Made by a program: the position numbers and the translations under genes. The notes beneath the pieces are model-generated. The model saw only the letters and a list, made by a program, of their open reading frames with translations, had not been told where the DNA came from and did not search any database. A DNA stretch of 19,214 nt from an uncultured Muribaculaceae bacterium (GTDB taxonomy: Bacteria; Bacteroidota; Bacteroidia; Bacteroidales; Muribaculaceae): the NCBI GenBank assembly GCA_910585275.1, contig CAJUCW010000050.1:1-19214 (forward strand). Reading direction: 5' to 3'. Below are positions 6,117 to 14,693 of the stretch, in pieces (within the stretch, counting starts at the first letter, position 1; each line of letters begins with the position of its first letter).

Positions 6117-7609
6117 TGAGTTTTCCATTTATTTCACCAGAAGAGGCGGCGAGCTATATCCACAACGGCGACAATGTGGGCACTTCCGGGTTCACCGCTT
6201 CGGGAACACCCAAAGTTGTAACCGTTGCGCTTGCCGAAAAAGCAAGACAGCTCCACGAAAAAGGGGAGCCATTCAAAATCAACCTCTACACGGGTGCTTC
6301 CACCAACGACTATGTTGACGGTGCCCTCACCCGTGCCGATGCCATAGGGCAACGTATGCCCTACCAAGGCGCTTCCGTCACAAGGGAAGCCTCTAACAAC
6401 GGGCAAATAAATTACTACGACCCTCACCTCAGCCATGTAAGCCAGGATATGCGTTACGGATTCGTCGGCGACCTCGACGTAGCCATAATAGAGGTGACAG
6501 AAATGAATCCGGCAGGCGACGTGATTCTGGGGGCAGGACTCGGCATGAGCCCCACGCTCGTGCAGATGGCCAAGAAAGTGATAATCGAATACAGTTCATA
6601 CTATCGCACCTCCTTCCGCGGCTTCCACGACAACTACGTGCCCCTCGACCCTCCGAACCGCAGGGAAATACCCATCTACAAGCCCTCGGACCGCATCGGC
6701 GACACCGTGCTGCATATCGACCCCAAAAAAATCATTGGCGTGGTGCCCTCCAACGAATCGGAAAGCATACGCTCCTTCACGAAACTCAACGACACCACGC
6801 GCGCCATCGGTACGAACGTGGCAGAATATCTCGCTTCAGAAATGAGGGCGGGCAAGATTCCTCCGGAATTCCTTCCGATTCAAAGTGGTGTGGGCAACGT
6901 AGCCAACGCCGCACTCTACGGACTTGCCGAAAATCCGGAGATTCCAAGATTCCAGATGTTTACGGAAGTAGTGCAAGACGCGGTGATGGACCTCATGCAG
7001 CAAGGGAAGTGCAGTTTCGCCTCGACATGCGCCCTGGCATTTTCCGACCAGGCGATGCTCAAGTTCATGGACGATATCGATTTCTACCGCGACAAACTTC
7101 TGATGCGTCCCGGCGAAATATCCAACCATCCGGAAATAGTGCGCCGACTCGGGCTTATTGCCATGAACACCGCGCTCGAATGCGACATCTACGGATTCGT
7201 AAACTCTACCCATGTCGATGGCACCTACATGATGAACGGCATCGGAGGCTCGGGCGATTTCTGCCGCAACGCCGCATTGTCGATTTTCCTATGCCCCTCC
7301 ATCCAGAAAGGGGGCAACATATCCGCCATCGTGCCTATGGTTAGCCACGTGGACCACACCGATCACGACGTCAAGGTGATTGTCACGGAACAGGGCGTGG
7401 CCGACATGCGCGGCATGGCACCTATGCAGCGTGCAAAACTCATCATAGACAACTGCGTGCATCCGGATTACAAAGACATAATGCGCGACTATCTGAAAAT
7501 AACCCGCCAAGGACACATGATGCACAACTTGAAAGCCGCTTTCGCATTGCATATGGCATACCTCGAACACGGCGACATGCGCAAGGTGGATTTCGGAAAG
7601 TTCGTGTAA
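6116..7609 (+). CDS. Acetyl-CoA hydrolase/transferase family protein, probably succinyl-CoA:acetate CoA-transferase
   Basis: Transfers CoA between acyl groups through a glutamyl-CoA thioester. In Bacteroidales it is likely to link acetyl-CoA/acetate with succinyl-CoA/succinate in fermentation. The 497-aa length is typical of the Cat1/AarC/Ach1 group. Motifs are the N-terminal TSGFTASGTPK (23-33), QSGVGNVANAAL (256-267), the catalytic-Glu segment FTEVVQD (Glu284, equivalent to Glu294 of AarC by pattern), NGIGGSGDF (374-382), and HTDHDVKVIVTEQGVAD (414-430). The frame is open back to a TTG at 6080, but the ATG at 6116 (MSFPFISPEEAA) follows the -7 box at a proper distance. Substrate preference cannot be read from sequence alone. 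It converges with the next minus-strand gene with 7 bases between the stops. Confidence 0.93.
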   Translation: MSFPFISPEEAASYIHNGDNVGTSGFTASGTPKVVTVALAEKARQLHEKGEPFKINLYTGASTNDYVDGALTRADAIGQRMPYQGASVTREASNNGQINYYDPHLSHVSQDMRYGFVGDLDVAIIEVTEMNPAGDVILGAGLGMSPTLVQMAKKVIIEYSSYYRTSFRGFHDNYVPLDPPNRREIPIYKPSDRIGDTVLHIDPKKIIGVVPSNESESIRSFTKLNDTTRAIGTNVAEYLASEMRAGKIPPEFLPIQSGVGNVANAALYGLAENPEIPRFQMFTEVVQDAVMDLMQQGKCSFASTCALAFSDQAMLKFMDDIDFYRDKLLMRPGEISNHPEIVRRLGLIAMNTALECDIYGFVNSTHVDGTYMMNGIGGSGDFCRNAALSIFLCPSIQKGGNISAIVPMVSHVDHTDHDVKVIVTEQGVADMRGMAPMQRAKLIIDNCVHPDYKDIMRDYLKITRQGHMMHNLKAAFALHMAYLEHGDMRKVDFGKFV

Positions 7610-7616
7610 CTCCAGG

Positions 7617-8303
7617 CTATAAATCCTCGGGAAGGTCCAGAAGCCAGTCGTCTCCTGCATCCTGACTTTTTCCCATATCGGTCGGGAGAATCCGTTTCCG
7701 GGTCACTCCGGATGTTCTGCGCGATGATTCCCCGCGTTCTTTAACGGTTACACCGTGCCGGGACGATGCCATAGCCGTATTTGTCGTTTCCGGATGTGCC
7801 GACATATCTATCGGGGCACGTGTAATAAGAGGCATCGAGTCAGGATCGGAAGGGTCAACAAGTTCGTTTTCCAGATATCGTTTTCTCTTCTGCAAAACAT
7901 CACTGAGCATGGATTCCAGTTCGGCTATGCGCTTCTCATAGCGTCTCTTCATGCCCTCTACCTTTGTGAGGGCGGCATCGAATTCACGCAACTGTCTCTC
8001 AATCTCTTTTTGCTCCACAAGCATATCGCGCACGTCGCGCAGTTCTCGCCGCGTGTCTTCAAGGGTAAGCCTTACGTCTTTCAGTTCCGTCTCTTTCTCG
8101 GCAAGACGGCGCGTCAACACCCCCGCCTCCTCCGAAAGCCGAAGCACTTCTTTTTTCTTCTCTTCAAGAAGAGAGGAAGTGTCATCCAAACGAGATTCAA
8201 GATTTTCTTGCATAAATCCGGCCTCCTCAAGAGCTTCAAGGGCTCGCCGCGGATGGAACCATATCCGCCAGGCGTTCCATGTCAAACAAATATTCTCTGC
8301 CAT
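7617..8303 (-). CDS. Coiled-coil protein of unknown function
   Basis: I do not recognise a family. From the ATG at 8303 the protein is 228 aa. It has a Trp-rich N-terminus (residues 9-16, WNAWRIWF, then a basic HPRR), a long charged heptad-like coiled coil (about 32-146, rich in Glu, Arg, Lys and Leu), then a probably disordered Ser/Thr/Arg-rich region (150-212) and an acidic tail DDWLLDLPEDL (218-228). The frame continues upstream to a TTG at 8345, which would overlap the preceding gene by 29 bases. The ATG leaves a 13-base gap and is more plausible. It is the last gene of the long operon and sits directly behind the receiver/ATP-grasp gene, which hints at a shared job. No signal peptide or membrane helix is evident, and no terminator is seen after it. 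Confidence 0.75.
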   Translation of the reverse strand: MAENICLTWNAWRIWFHPRRALEALEEAGFMQENLESRLDDTSSLLEEKKKEVLRLSEEAGVLTRRLAEKETELKDVRLTLEDTRRELRDVRDMLVEQKEIERQLREFDAALTKVEGMKRRYEKRIAELESMLSDVLQKRKRYLENELVDPSDPDSMPLITRAPIDMSAHPETTNTAMASSRHGVTVKERGESSRRTSGVTRKRILPTDMGKSQDAGDDWLLDLPEDL

Positions 8304-8316
8304 TCCGGTAAGACTG

Positions 8317-11300
8317 TCATTCCCTTCCTCCGTCGTCGGCGACAACCTGCCAGGGCTTGAGCACTATGCCTTTACCTTTTCTGCCGTTGATAGCGATGGT
8401 GAGGGGGGAATCAAACTCGACTATCCTGACCGCATCGGATTCATACGATGCCGGGAGCGAATCGAGATATGCAGTATCGAAGAAACCGTTGCCATGCACC
8501 GGATCGATGGTGAAATAGCCTACGCCGAACGACGTAAGATTCTGAAAAAAATGGGTGCCTTGCGAAGGTTCGATATGGTATCCGGGAAGAGCCGACTCCA
8601 CTATCAGCCTCGCTCCGGCGATTTGCGGCCATCTCACCGGAATCCCGAGAGCAGAATCAGACGACCCCCAGCGTCCGGGGCCGACAAGTATATAAGGCTT
8701 GTTGTCTTCAACGAAACGACGGTTGATTTCCGCAATCTCGCGTGCCACTTCAGGATTCCTGGAGCTATTGAAAGTCTGGGGCTTAATATAGACCACGGCC
8801 CCCACATTATCCATCACGCCGTGGCCGAGAGCCGACTCCGAACGCAGGATAAGGTCGCCGTCAGGCACATCCAACACAGAATCGTCAAGCATCTCCTTCT
8901 TATCGACTATAGGACGTATCTGGAGCCAATAAAGCGTACCTTTCTTTTCAGATTTCATGGCATCGGGGTCGATCAGCCCGGCAAATTCTATTTCCACGGG
9001 ACGCCCCATCTCATATTGACCTGTAGAAAGCATGAAATCTACGGCCGAAGCCAGAGGATATACCTTCTGGCGAAGCACATTGGCAAAAGTCACAAGTTTC
9101 CTGCCCGGACCCGTGCCGGAATCACGTATCATACGGTCGTTGAAATCAAAAGTAGAGACCATATACTTCAACGCTCCCGTCTTGAACGCATCTGCCACCG
9201 GCACCTTAACTATATTGAAACCATCGTCGGTGGTAAAATCCTCGCTCTTCGGCGGCACGTCAGGAAGGGCGTAAAGCATGGTCTGGGTGTCGCGCAAAGC
9301 AAGTTCCATGGTTGAAGTCTGCAGCACATGGTCCGGATGTTTTGGTGAAAACCTGAGCGCCATGCCGCCGTCAACGATATATTTTCCCAGGCCCGCGGCA
9401 ACTTCAACCACACCGTCTTCCGCCACTTCGTCGTTAATCGGATAATAGTTGAGCGAACGCCCCACCCCCGAGAAGCTCGGATAATAGAATCCGTTATGGT
9501 CCTGGCCTACGACTTCCTGAAGGATTATAGCCATTTTCTCCTGGTCAATGATATTGCTCGTGGCGTTCATGTATGCCTTGGAGTCGGCAAAGAACACTGA
9601 CGCATACACGCTCTTCACGGCATCGCAAAGCATACGGAGCATCACGTCCACATCCTTTAGATGGGGAATCATGTAGGTGGAATAAATCCCGGCGAACGGC
9701 TGATAATGCGAATCTTCGAGCAACGACGAGCTCCTCACCGCCAAAGGCTTATCGACCACGTCGAAAAGCGCGAGGAAATTGTCGATGAGCGAATCGGGAA
9801 GGCTTGCGGCAAGAAACCGGCGCAATATATCTTCGTCGGGCAGATCGGAAAGCGCCACCGGATAGAGGCCGTTCATTTCCATGAACTGGTCAAATATATC
9901 CGTACAGAGCACCACGGTGCGCGGAATAGTAATCTGAACACCTTCGAAATCGTCACACACCGGGTTGTGTTTTATTATCTGGTCGATAAATGCCAATCCG
10001 CGTCCTTTGCCCCCGAGCGACCCTTCGCCGATTCTTGCGAAATTGCTATAGAAATCGAACCGGTCTTTCTTGAATATCGCCACGACGCCACGGTTTTTCA
10101 TTCGACGGTATTTTACAATACATTCGAAAATGAGTTTCCTCACGATGGGCGCCTCTTCCATTTTGGCGAAACGATAGCGTTTCACGGCATCCGCGATAGG
10201 GAACAGGGCCCGCGAATAGAGCCATCGCGACACGTCGTTGCTGCTGCAATGGAAAAATAGAGAATCCGACGGTATGTTGAATATATTGTTCTGAAGCCCC
10301 TTGAGATCATGGATGCGCATTATTTCCATTCCGGTAGAAGGGTCTTTGACAATAAAATCGCCGAAGCCGAAATGTTTACCTACGGCATCCCGAAGGTCCT
10401 GGGGGAGAGTCTTCGAATTCTTATCGATAAAGACATAGCCCGCTTCCCTGACTTTCATACGGTTTTCCGCCTCCTGGCTTTCCACGATAATCGGCATGAA
10501 GGGATTGTCTCTCCTTATACGGGCGGCAAACTTCAATCCGGCCTCGGCATCCTTGCCGCCCCCCATCGGGAAACGCACGTCGGATATGATGCCGAGCATG
10601 TTCTCCCCATATTTTTCATAGAGAGCCTCCGCTTCCTCATAATCGCGGGCGAGGAGCACTTTCGGACGCCCCCTCATGCGGAGCATCATTTCATGCTCGT
10701 TGAGGGCCTCTGTTGAAAACTCCATGCTTTGCTTGAGCAAATACTTGAAAAGATGAGGTAGCACCGAAGAATAAAACCTTATGGAGTCTTCGATAAGCAA
10801 AACCGCCTGAACGCCGACATCACAAATATCGTTGTCGGCGTTCATGCGGTCTTCTATAAGTTTTATAATCGCAAGTATCAGGTCAACGTTTCCAAGCCAG
10901 GAGAAAACGTAATCCACTCCTGCAAGGTCTTCATTGGCTATACGGCGTCTCACTTCCTTGGAAAAAGGGGTAAGCACCACAAACGGGATTTCAGGATAAA
11001 GCCCGTCTATTTTCCTTGCCTCCCGGAATGTCTCGCTGACGTCAACCCCGGGCATAGCTATGATAAGGTCGAAGCTCTTTTCGGAAAGCTCCTTATAGGC
11101 CTCCTCATAGTTGGCAGCCTTCACAAAACGCGGAGGCGACGACAGATTGAGCGCCACATATTCAAAATAGACCTGTTCCTCCACCCTTCCGTCTTCCTCC
11201 ATCATGAAGGCATCGTAGGGGGTGGCGATAAGGAGAACGTTGAATATGCGTTTCTGCATCAGACGCTGAAACGCGGTGTCCTTAAGATACAGACGCGAGA

Positions 11301-11325
11301 GAAGAGAGTCAGTTACACTGATCAT
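8317..11325 (-). CDS. Receiver-like/PEP-synthase-type ATP-grasp fusion protein
   Basis: A 1002-aa cytoplasmic multidomain protein. Residues about 27-162 form a divergent receiver-like fold. Residues about 173-320 form a second one with the acidic pair Glu179/Asp180 (LLIEDS), a candidate phospho-acceptor Asp249 (IISDVRFPM) and Lys302 (FIDKNS), the usual receiver triad. Residues about 425-805 match the nucleotide-binding domain of PEP synthase/PPDK (GEGSLGGKGRGLAFI at 433-447, AVRSSSLLED at 529-538, EIEFAG ... LQIRP at 778-804). The C-terminal part (820-1002, GPGRWGS at 882-888 and EPSQGTHFF at 919-927) belongs to no fold I can name. The phospho-histidine swivelling domain and the PEP-binding barrel of true PEP synthases are not visible, so it is unlikely to make PEP. 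Similar proteins occur in Bacteroidetes, annotated as PEP synthase-like. The start overlaps the hemD stop as ATGA. Confidence 0.85.
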   Translation of the reverse strand: MISVTDSLLSRLYLKDTAFQRLMQKRIFNVLLIATPYDAFMMEEDGRVEEQVYFEYVALNLSSPPRFVKAANYEEAYKELSEKSFDLIIAMPGVDVSETFREARKIDGLYPEIPFVVLTPFSKEVRRRIANEDLAGVDYVFSWLGNVDLILAIIKLIEDRMNADNDICDVGVQAVLLIEDSIRFYSSVLPHLFKYLLKQSMEFSTEALNEHEMMLRMRGRPKVLLARDYEEAEALYEKYGENMLGIISDVRFPMGGGKDAEAGLKFAARIRRDNPFMPIIVESQEAENRMKVREAGYVFIDKNSKTLPQDLRDAVGKHFGFGDFIVKDPSTGMEIMRIHDLKGLQNNIFNIPSDSLFFHCSSNDVSRWLYSRALFPIADAVKRYRFAKMEEAPIVRKLIFECIVKYRRMKNRGVVAIFKKDRFDFYSNFARIGEGSLGGKGRGLAFIDQIIKHNPVCDDFEGVQITIPRTVVLCTDIFDQFMEMNGLYPVALSDLPDEDILRRFLAASLPDSLIDNFLALFDVVDKPLAVRSSSLLEDSHYQPFAGIYSTYMIPHLKDVDVMLRMLCDAVKSVYASVFFADSKAYMNATSNIIDQEKMAIILQEVVGQDHNGFYYPSFSGVGRSLNYYPINDEVAEDGVVEVAAGLGKYIVDGGMALRFSPKHPDHVLQTSTMELALRDTQTMLYALPDVPPKSEDFTTDDGFNIVKVPVADAFKTGALKYMVSTFDFNDRMIRDSGTGPGRKLVTFANVLRQKVYPLASAVDFMLSTGQYEMGRPVEIEFAGLIDPDAMKSEKKGTLYWLQIRPIVDKKEMLDDSVLDVPDGDLILRSESALGHGVMDNVGAVVYIKPQTFNSSRNPEVAREIAEINRRFVEDNKPYILVGPGRWGSSDSALGIPVRWPQIAGARLIVESALPGYHIEPSQGTHFFQNLTSFGVGYFTIDPVHGNGFFDTAYLDSLPASYESDAVRIVEFDSPLTIAINGRKGKGIVLKPWQVVADDGGRE

Positions 11326-12083
11326 TTCTGCGCGTTGCGTGTAAGGAATGCGTCAAGGGCAGCCGTCATTGACGGGGTGGCAGGCGTAGGGGCCTCGATA
11401 TCAAGGCGCAAACCGGCATCCTTCACGGCCTTTGCGGTGACCGCGCCAAACGCACCTACCGCCACTTCCCTTTCCCCCTCTTTTCCGAAAGCGGGGAAAT
11501 TCTTGAGAAGCGAATCGATTCCGGCCGGACTGAAGAAAAGCAACAAATCATAGTCGAACGTCTCTCCATCAGTAAAGTCGTTGCTGACGGTGCGATACAT
11601 CACAGCGGGAGTGTAATTTATCTTGAGGTCATCAAGCGGCTTCATGTTGACCGTATGCACGTCGGAAACCGGGAAAAGGAATTTCTCCTTATGGTTCTTC
11701 TGCACGGCAGACAGGAACTGGGAGTCATCGAGCTTACCGGTCATTCCGAAAGAAATCTTACGTTTCCTATACACAATATACTTCTGCAGATACAAAGCCA
11801 CTTGTTCTGTGGTGCAGAAATATCTCATGGTGTCGGGCACGTTTACCCGGCACTCCTCACACAGACGGAAGAAGTTATCAACCGCCGTGCGTGCAGTGAA
11901 AATCACCGCTGTGTATTCCGCAAGATTAATTTTTGACTGACGGAACTCTTTCGCAGAAAGGCCCTCTACTTTGATAAACGGACGGAACACAATCTCAACA
12001 TTGTGCTTCTCCGCTATTTCAAAATATGGCGACTTATCGGAAGTCGGCTTGGGCTGGGAAACCAATATCTTCTTTATCTTCAT
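11322..12083 (-). CDS. hemD: Uroporphyrinogen-III synthase (HemD) family protein
   Basis: The 253-aa protein matches, from memory, the Bacteroidales HemD-like family: N-terminus MKIKKILVSQPKPTSDKSPY, then FRPFIKVEGLSAKEFR, AVIFTARTAVDNFF, and YFCTTEQVALYLQKYIVYRKRK. C-terminal FFSPAGIDSLL and VGAFGAVTAKAV fit the two-domain U3S fold. The enzyme cyclises hydroxymethylbilane to uroporphyrinogen III. Many Bacteroidales lack the early heme pathway yet keep this gene, so its true role is open. The frame extends to a GTG at 12092, but the ATG at 12083 gives the family's usual start. It follows the DUF4271 gene closely, a neighbourhood common in Bacteroidales, and overlaps the next gene by ATGA. Confidence 0.88.
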   Translation of the reverse strand: MKIKKILVSQPKPTSDKSPYFEIAEKHNVEIVFRPFIKVEGLSAKEFRQSKINLAEYTAVIFTARTAVDNFFRLCEECRVNVPDTMRYFCTTEQVALYLQKYIVYRKRKISFGMTGKLDDSQFLSAVQKNHKEKFLFPVSDVHTVNMKPLDDLKINYTPAVMYRTVSNDFTDGETFDYDLLLFFSPAGIDSLLKNFPAFGKEGEREVAVGAFGAVTAKAVKDAGLRLDIEAPTPATPSMTAALDAFLTRNAQK

Positions 12084-12122
12084 CGTCTTCACTTTTTGGC
12101 CGCCGTTGACACCGTTTTCCGC

Positions 12123-13022
12123 CTATAGCAGACTACAAAGCCACCAGGCCGCCAGATAGGTAAGAATCAAAGGAACTATTTCCAGACTACAAAGGTAGTA
12201 CAAAAAAAGCACCCATGACGAAATTTGAGTAAAAAAAATCCTAAAACCTTTCCAAATGAACACTATTTTGGTCAATAAGAACATCCCGAGGGCTATCCAA
12301 AGCAAAATTTCAGTCCATTGGGGATAAAAAAGGAGAAGGAAGGAAAGGGGGAAATAGATGAACCCGAGAAGTCCCTGACCGGCAGTGAATCCCTTAAGCC
12401 AGAGACGCGCGTGGGTGCCGTCGGAAAACACCGACCCCACCGTAATATATGCCAATGCCATTATGCACGTATAAACTATCCCCACCCCCATACATATCGC
12501 TATGGTGGCCGCAGGATATTCCGAAAGTGAAGAAAGATACATCGTGGAGCCGGGATCGCTGGGAAGTGTGAACCCGAGAATGGACCAAACGATTATACCC
12601 GCCGAACAACTCCACAAGAGATTCAGCAACACCAGAAACGAAGTCTCGCGGACGGTTTCGTCAAAAGCGTTACTCCTGAGTCTGACTTCCACCATGTTGC
12701 GAAGCATGGCGGTGACGTATTTATAATTGTTGCGGAATCTAAGCCCTATTATAAAAAAGAGGACGGCAAGAGCGCCGAAAATATACGACATCCCGTAAGA
12801 TTGTTCCGGATTGGCCTTTACTTCCGGCACACCGGGGGCCTCAAGTATGATTCCATACGTTTTGGCAACCGTTTTCACAGAATCGGCAGCAAGTGAATCG
12901 GCCGGGAGCGGTACCGGTCGATTGGATGCAGCCGGAGCCGATGCCGTGTGGACCGATGCCGCGGAGGCCGAAGCGGCGACGGCAGTGGCCGGGGAGGCGG
13001 CAACGCTGTCGCCCTGCATCAT
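12123..13022 (-). CDS. DUF4271-type membrane protein
   Basis: Function unknown. From the ATG at 13022 the protein is 299 aa. It has a low-complexity Ala/Ser/Pro/Val N-terminal stretch (about 8-48), then about six hydrophobic segments (roughly 80-96, 130-151, 171-197, 218-234, 239-257 and 270-298). The ending SLEIVPLIL (279-287) and the gene order ahead of hemD are those of the Bacteroidetes DUF4271 family as I remember it. The frame begins at a TTG six bases upstream. The ATG chosen overlaps the epimerase TGA as ATGA, indicating translational coupling. The Ala-rich N-terminus is longer and simpler than the rest and is probably a disordered extension. It is an inner-membrane protein in an operon with envelope-glycan genes. 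Confidence 0.85.
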   Translation of the reverse strand: MMQGDSVAASPATAVAASASAASVHTASAPAASNRPVPLPADSLAADSVKTVAKTYGIILEAPGVPEVKANPEQSYGMSYIFGALAVLFFIIGLRFRNNYKYVTAMLRNMVEVRLRSNAFDETVRETSFLVLLNLLWSCSAGIIVWSILGFTLPSDPGSTMYLSSLSEYPAATIAICMGVGIVYTCIMALAYITVGSVFSDGTHARLWLKGFTAGQGLLGFIYFPLSFLLLFYPQWTEILLWIALGMFLLTKIVFIWKGFRIFFTQISSWVLFLYYLCSLEIVPLILTYLAAWWLCSLL

Positions 13023-14023
13023 AGCCAACCCTCCTTCTTATACCATTCTATGGACTTACGCACACCCTCCCTGAGTCCCACTTCGGGCGAGAACCCGAAA
13101 TCGGCGCATGCCTTGGAAATATCGACAGCCCAGTTCCTCTGTTTCATTATATTGTATTTGTCGCGGTTCAATGTGGAGGGTTTCATCCTGGCCACGCCCC
13201 ATTTTTCGGCAATGACAGAAACCGCCTTCACTCCCCAGAGAGGCATCCTTATCCCTATCACATGCTTCTTTCCAATGGCTTCCGAAGCTATTGCCCGGAA
13301 TTCTTTCTGGGTATAGCTCCGCGGTTCCGCCACATTATACGTCTCCCCGACGGGGGCCTTTTCCAAAGCGTCATACACGGCCCTTGCAAGATCTTCGACA
13401 TATATGAAACTCAGGAGTTGCCGACGGAACCCTACAGAAAAATCAAAACCTTTCTTTATAGCCTCGAACATCAGGAAATAATCTTTATCGCGAGGCCCGT
13501 AAATGCCTGTGGCACGGAATATGATGTGGGGAATCCCGGACATGGCAAGATGCATCTCCGCCTTGAGTTTAGAGGCCCCGTATTTCGTGTTGGGATGCGG
13601 CACCATTCTCTCCGTGAAAGGAGTGTAGCCGGTCTCGTCGCCCGGGCCCACGGCCGAAAGCGAACTCATATAAAGGAGTTTGTCGGGCACTTTGCCTGAA
13701 GTTTCGACGGCATCCGTGAACCGGCGCAGATAATCGTAATTTATCTTTGAAAAATCGGAGAAACTGAGGCATTTGGTGGCTCCGAGGTTATAGATAATCC
13801 AATCCCACCGCTCCCCTTCCGGAAGCGCGGAAGACAACGCCGCAGACAACGTGGCGGGATTATCGAAATCGAGATTGACGAAATTAATGGCCGGGTCGGA
13901 AAGATATTTACGGGATGTTGACTCCCTGATACCCGCCCACACCTCGTATCCCTTGTGTAGAGCTTCTTCCACAAGGAATCCGCCGGCAAATCCGCCGGCA
14001 CCAACCACAAGCACTTTCTTCAT
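13019..14023 (-). CDS. NAD(P)-dependent epimerase/dehydratase (extended SDR family)
   Basis: The 334-aa protein has the Rossmann motif GAGGFAG at 8-14 near the N-terminus. It also has the catalytic Tyr148-x3-Lys152 (YGASK) with Ser120/Ser121 in YMSSLSAVG. The motif FRATGIYGPRD and a C-terminal region ending SIEWYKKEGWL are typical of nucleotide-sugar epimerases and dehydratases. The substrate cannot be told. Sugar-nucleotide or hydroxysteroid/flavonoid-type SDR substrates are all possible. Its place between a polysaccharide deacetylase and the DUF2723 glycosyltransferase-like gene upstream, and DUF4271 downstream, favours sugar metabolism for envelope glycans. A gap of 9 bases separates it from the deacetylase gene, and its stop overlaps the start of DUF4271. 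Confidence 0.9.
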   Translation of the reverse strand: MKKVLVVGAGGFAGGFLVEEALHKGYEVWAGIRESTSRKYLSDPAINFVNLDFDNPATLSAALSSALPEGERWDWIIYNLGATKCLSFSDFSKINYDYLRRFTDAVETSGKVPDKLLYMSSLSAVGPGDETGYTPFTERMVPHPNTKYGASKLKAEMHLAMSGIPHIIFRATGIYGPRDKDYFLMFEAIKKGFDFSVGFRRQLLSFIYVEDLARAVYDALEKAPVGETYNVAEPRSYTQKEFRAIASEAIGKKHVIGIRMPLWGVKAVSVIAEKWGVARMKPSTLNRDKYNIMKQRNWAVDISKACADFGFSPEVGLREGVRKSIEWYKKEGWL

Positions 14024-14032
14024 ATCCTTACT

Positions 14033-14653
14033 TTAACTTAAAGTTTCAAACCTGTAGCCCTCCCCCTTAAGCCACTCGAGCGACGCCGGAAGAGAATCTT
14101 TCAACCTCGGGAGGCTCTTCAACGAGTCGTGAAACACGATAATAGAGCCGTCGCGGGCGAACCGCTTCACATTTTCCACCACTTCGGGCGCCGTCAAATG
14201 TTTGCTGTAGTCGCGGGTCACCAGGTCATACATTATCACCTTGTAATGCTTCTTGAGCGCCATAAGCTGGCGCGGCCGAAGCCATCCGTGAGGAGGACGG
14301 AAAAGAATGGAGCCGGTGAGCTCCGCCCCTTCCGCAGCATCCCTCATATATCTCATGGTGGTAGCACTCGCTCCCTGTATATGATGCAGGGTGTGGTTGC
14401 CTACGGCATGGCCGCGACGGCGCACTTCTTCCAGCAATTCCGGATGACGCTCCACATTCTGGCCCACCATGAAAAAAGTGGCTTTGATTCCGAATTCGTC
14501 AAGCACATCGAGCACCCAAGGTGTAGCTTCCGGAATGGGGCCGTCATCGAATGTGATAAACACCCTCTTGCCCGTGCCTTTTTCCGATTTGACGCGGAAC
14601 ACAGCGCCGGGGAAAAGCGCGCGGAACCATCGCGGAGGACGCTCTATAAACAT
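14033..14653 (-). CDS. Polysaccharide deacetylase (NodB domain, CE4-like)
   Basis: A metal-dependent deacetylase of N- or O-acetyl groups on glycans. The 206-aa protein is almost only a NodB domain. It shows TFDDGP (34-39, Asp36 as base and Asp37 as metal ligand), the metal-binding HTLHH (His87 and His91), RPPHG (119-123), TRDYS (Asp148), and the final catalytic IVFHDS (His175). All five CE4 motif regions are present, so it should be active. No signal peptide is apparent (the N-terminus is MFIERPPRWFRALFPG, with a short amphipathic or hydrophobic patch), so its compartment is uncertain. It is second in the operon, 40 bases after the DUF2723 gene. Confidence 0.92.
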   Translation of the reverse strand: MFIERPPRWFRALFPGAVFRVKSEKGTGKRVFITFDDGPIPEATPWVLDVLDEFGIKATFFMVGQNVERHPELLEEVRRRGHAVGNHTLHHIQGASATTMRYMRDAAEGAELTGSILFRPPHGWLRPRQLMALKKHYKVIMYDLVTRDYSKHLTAPEVVENVKRFARDGSIIVFHDSLKSLPRLKDSLPASLEWLKGEGYRFETLS

Positions 14654-14693
14654 CTCTTTGTCTTATAGCCCTGTTATGTTAAACAATCGTGGA

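Noticed and set aside
8303..8345. Longer coiled-coil protein starting at a TTG overlapping the preceding gene
   Set aside because: It needs a rare start and a 29-base overlap, while an ATG 13 bases after the upstream stop is available.
7951..9315. A 454-codon plus-strand open frame antisense to the ATP-grasp and coiled-coil genes
   Set aside because: Its translation is rich in His, Arg and Ser without recognisable motifs, and the opposite strand carries clear conserved domains. It is a by-product of codon bias.
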